This document shows positions 6,376 to 6,456 of a DNA stretch of 6,456 nucleotides, piece by piece (within the stretch, counting starts at the first letter, position 1; each line of letters starts with the position of its first letter). A program made the position numbers and the translations under genes. The DNA is taken from the NCBI GenBank assembly GCA_030599175.1, contig JAUVON010000164.1, positions 1-6,456 of the forward strand. Reading direction: 5' to 3'. The notes below the pieces were generated by a model that did no database searches, was not told the DNA's origin, and worked only from the letters and a program-made list of their open reading frames with translations. Origin of the DNA: Desulfobulbaceae bacterium. Its GTDB lineage: Bacteria; Desulfobacterota; Desulfobulbia; Desulfobulbales; Desulfocapsaceae.

Positions 6376-6456
6376 CGGCGGCGACCTACTCTCCCACACA
6401 GTTGCCCATGCAGTACCATCGGCGCTGAAGAGCTTAACTTCCGTGTTCGGAATGGG
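6376..6456 (-). rRNA. 5S ribosomal RNA, 3' part, 5' end beyond right edge
   Basis: The reverse complement reads CCCATTCCGAACACGGAAG, TTAAGC, GCGCCGATGGTACT and GGGAGAGTAGGTCGCCGCC in order, the hallmark 5S rRNA segments (helix II/III with the CCGAAC loop, and the loop E/helix IV region). About 81 of the usual ~117 bases are visible. The 3' end is set at about 6376 from the closing GTCGCCGCCG stem strand and the T run beyond it; it may shift by one to three bases. In the usual 16S-23S-5S order the rest of the operon would lie to the right on the - strand. It is convergent with the thiamine-binding protein gene and shares its terminator. Confidence 0.95.

Noticed and set aside
6084..6419. Open frame of 111 codons on the - strand
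   Set aside because: It runs through 5S rRNA, the strong terminator and the antisense of the thiamine-binding protein gene; no recognisable protein pattern.

Overview
The window looks like ordinary chromosome from a Gram-negative bacterium. A lineage near Desulfobacterota/Desulfobulbales is a loose guess from protein style and moderate base composition, not something the sequence proves. Five protein genes all lie on the + strand. A 5S rRNA gene comes in on the - strand at the right edge.

Region by region: (1) 1-1038 is the C-terminal part of an IucA/IucC-type (NIS) siderophore synthetase whose start lies off the left edge. (2) 1039-1222 is a non-coding gap with three related arms; the third arm can pair with either of the first two, giving two mutually exclusive long stems. 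(3) 1223-4176 is a two-gene operon with a 4-base ATGA overlap: a membrane histidine kinase (Cache-like sensor, HAMP, PAS, HisKA_2, HATPase) and a single-domain response regulator with no output domain. (4) 4177-4345 is a gap with a probable terminator, whose core faintly resembles an IS200/IS605 right end, and a tentative promoter. (5) 4346-5926 encodes an exported two-part protein: a tandemly duplicated, SPOR-like module, a basic linker, and a beta-lactamase/PBP-like serine hydrolase domain. (6) 5965-6261 encodes a small MTH1187/UPF0045-type thiamine-binding protein with a strong ribosome binding site. (7) 6326-6365 is a near-perfect bidirectional terminator between that gene and the convergent 5S rRNA gene (6376 to the right edge), which marks the distal end of an rRNA operon.

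The only clearly linked pair is the kinase and its regulator. The siderophore gene, the periplasmic hydrolase and the thiamine-binding protein look like separate housekeeping or accessory functions. I do not see a convincing new multi-gene system. The points most worth a second look are the three-arm palindrome at 1102-1195 and the architecture of the exported hydrolase.
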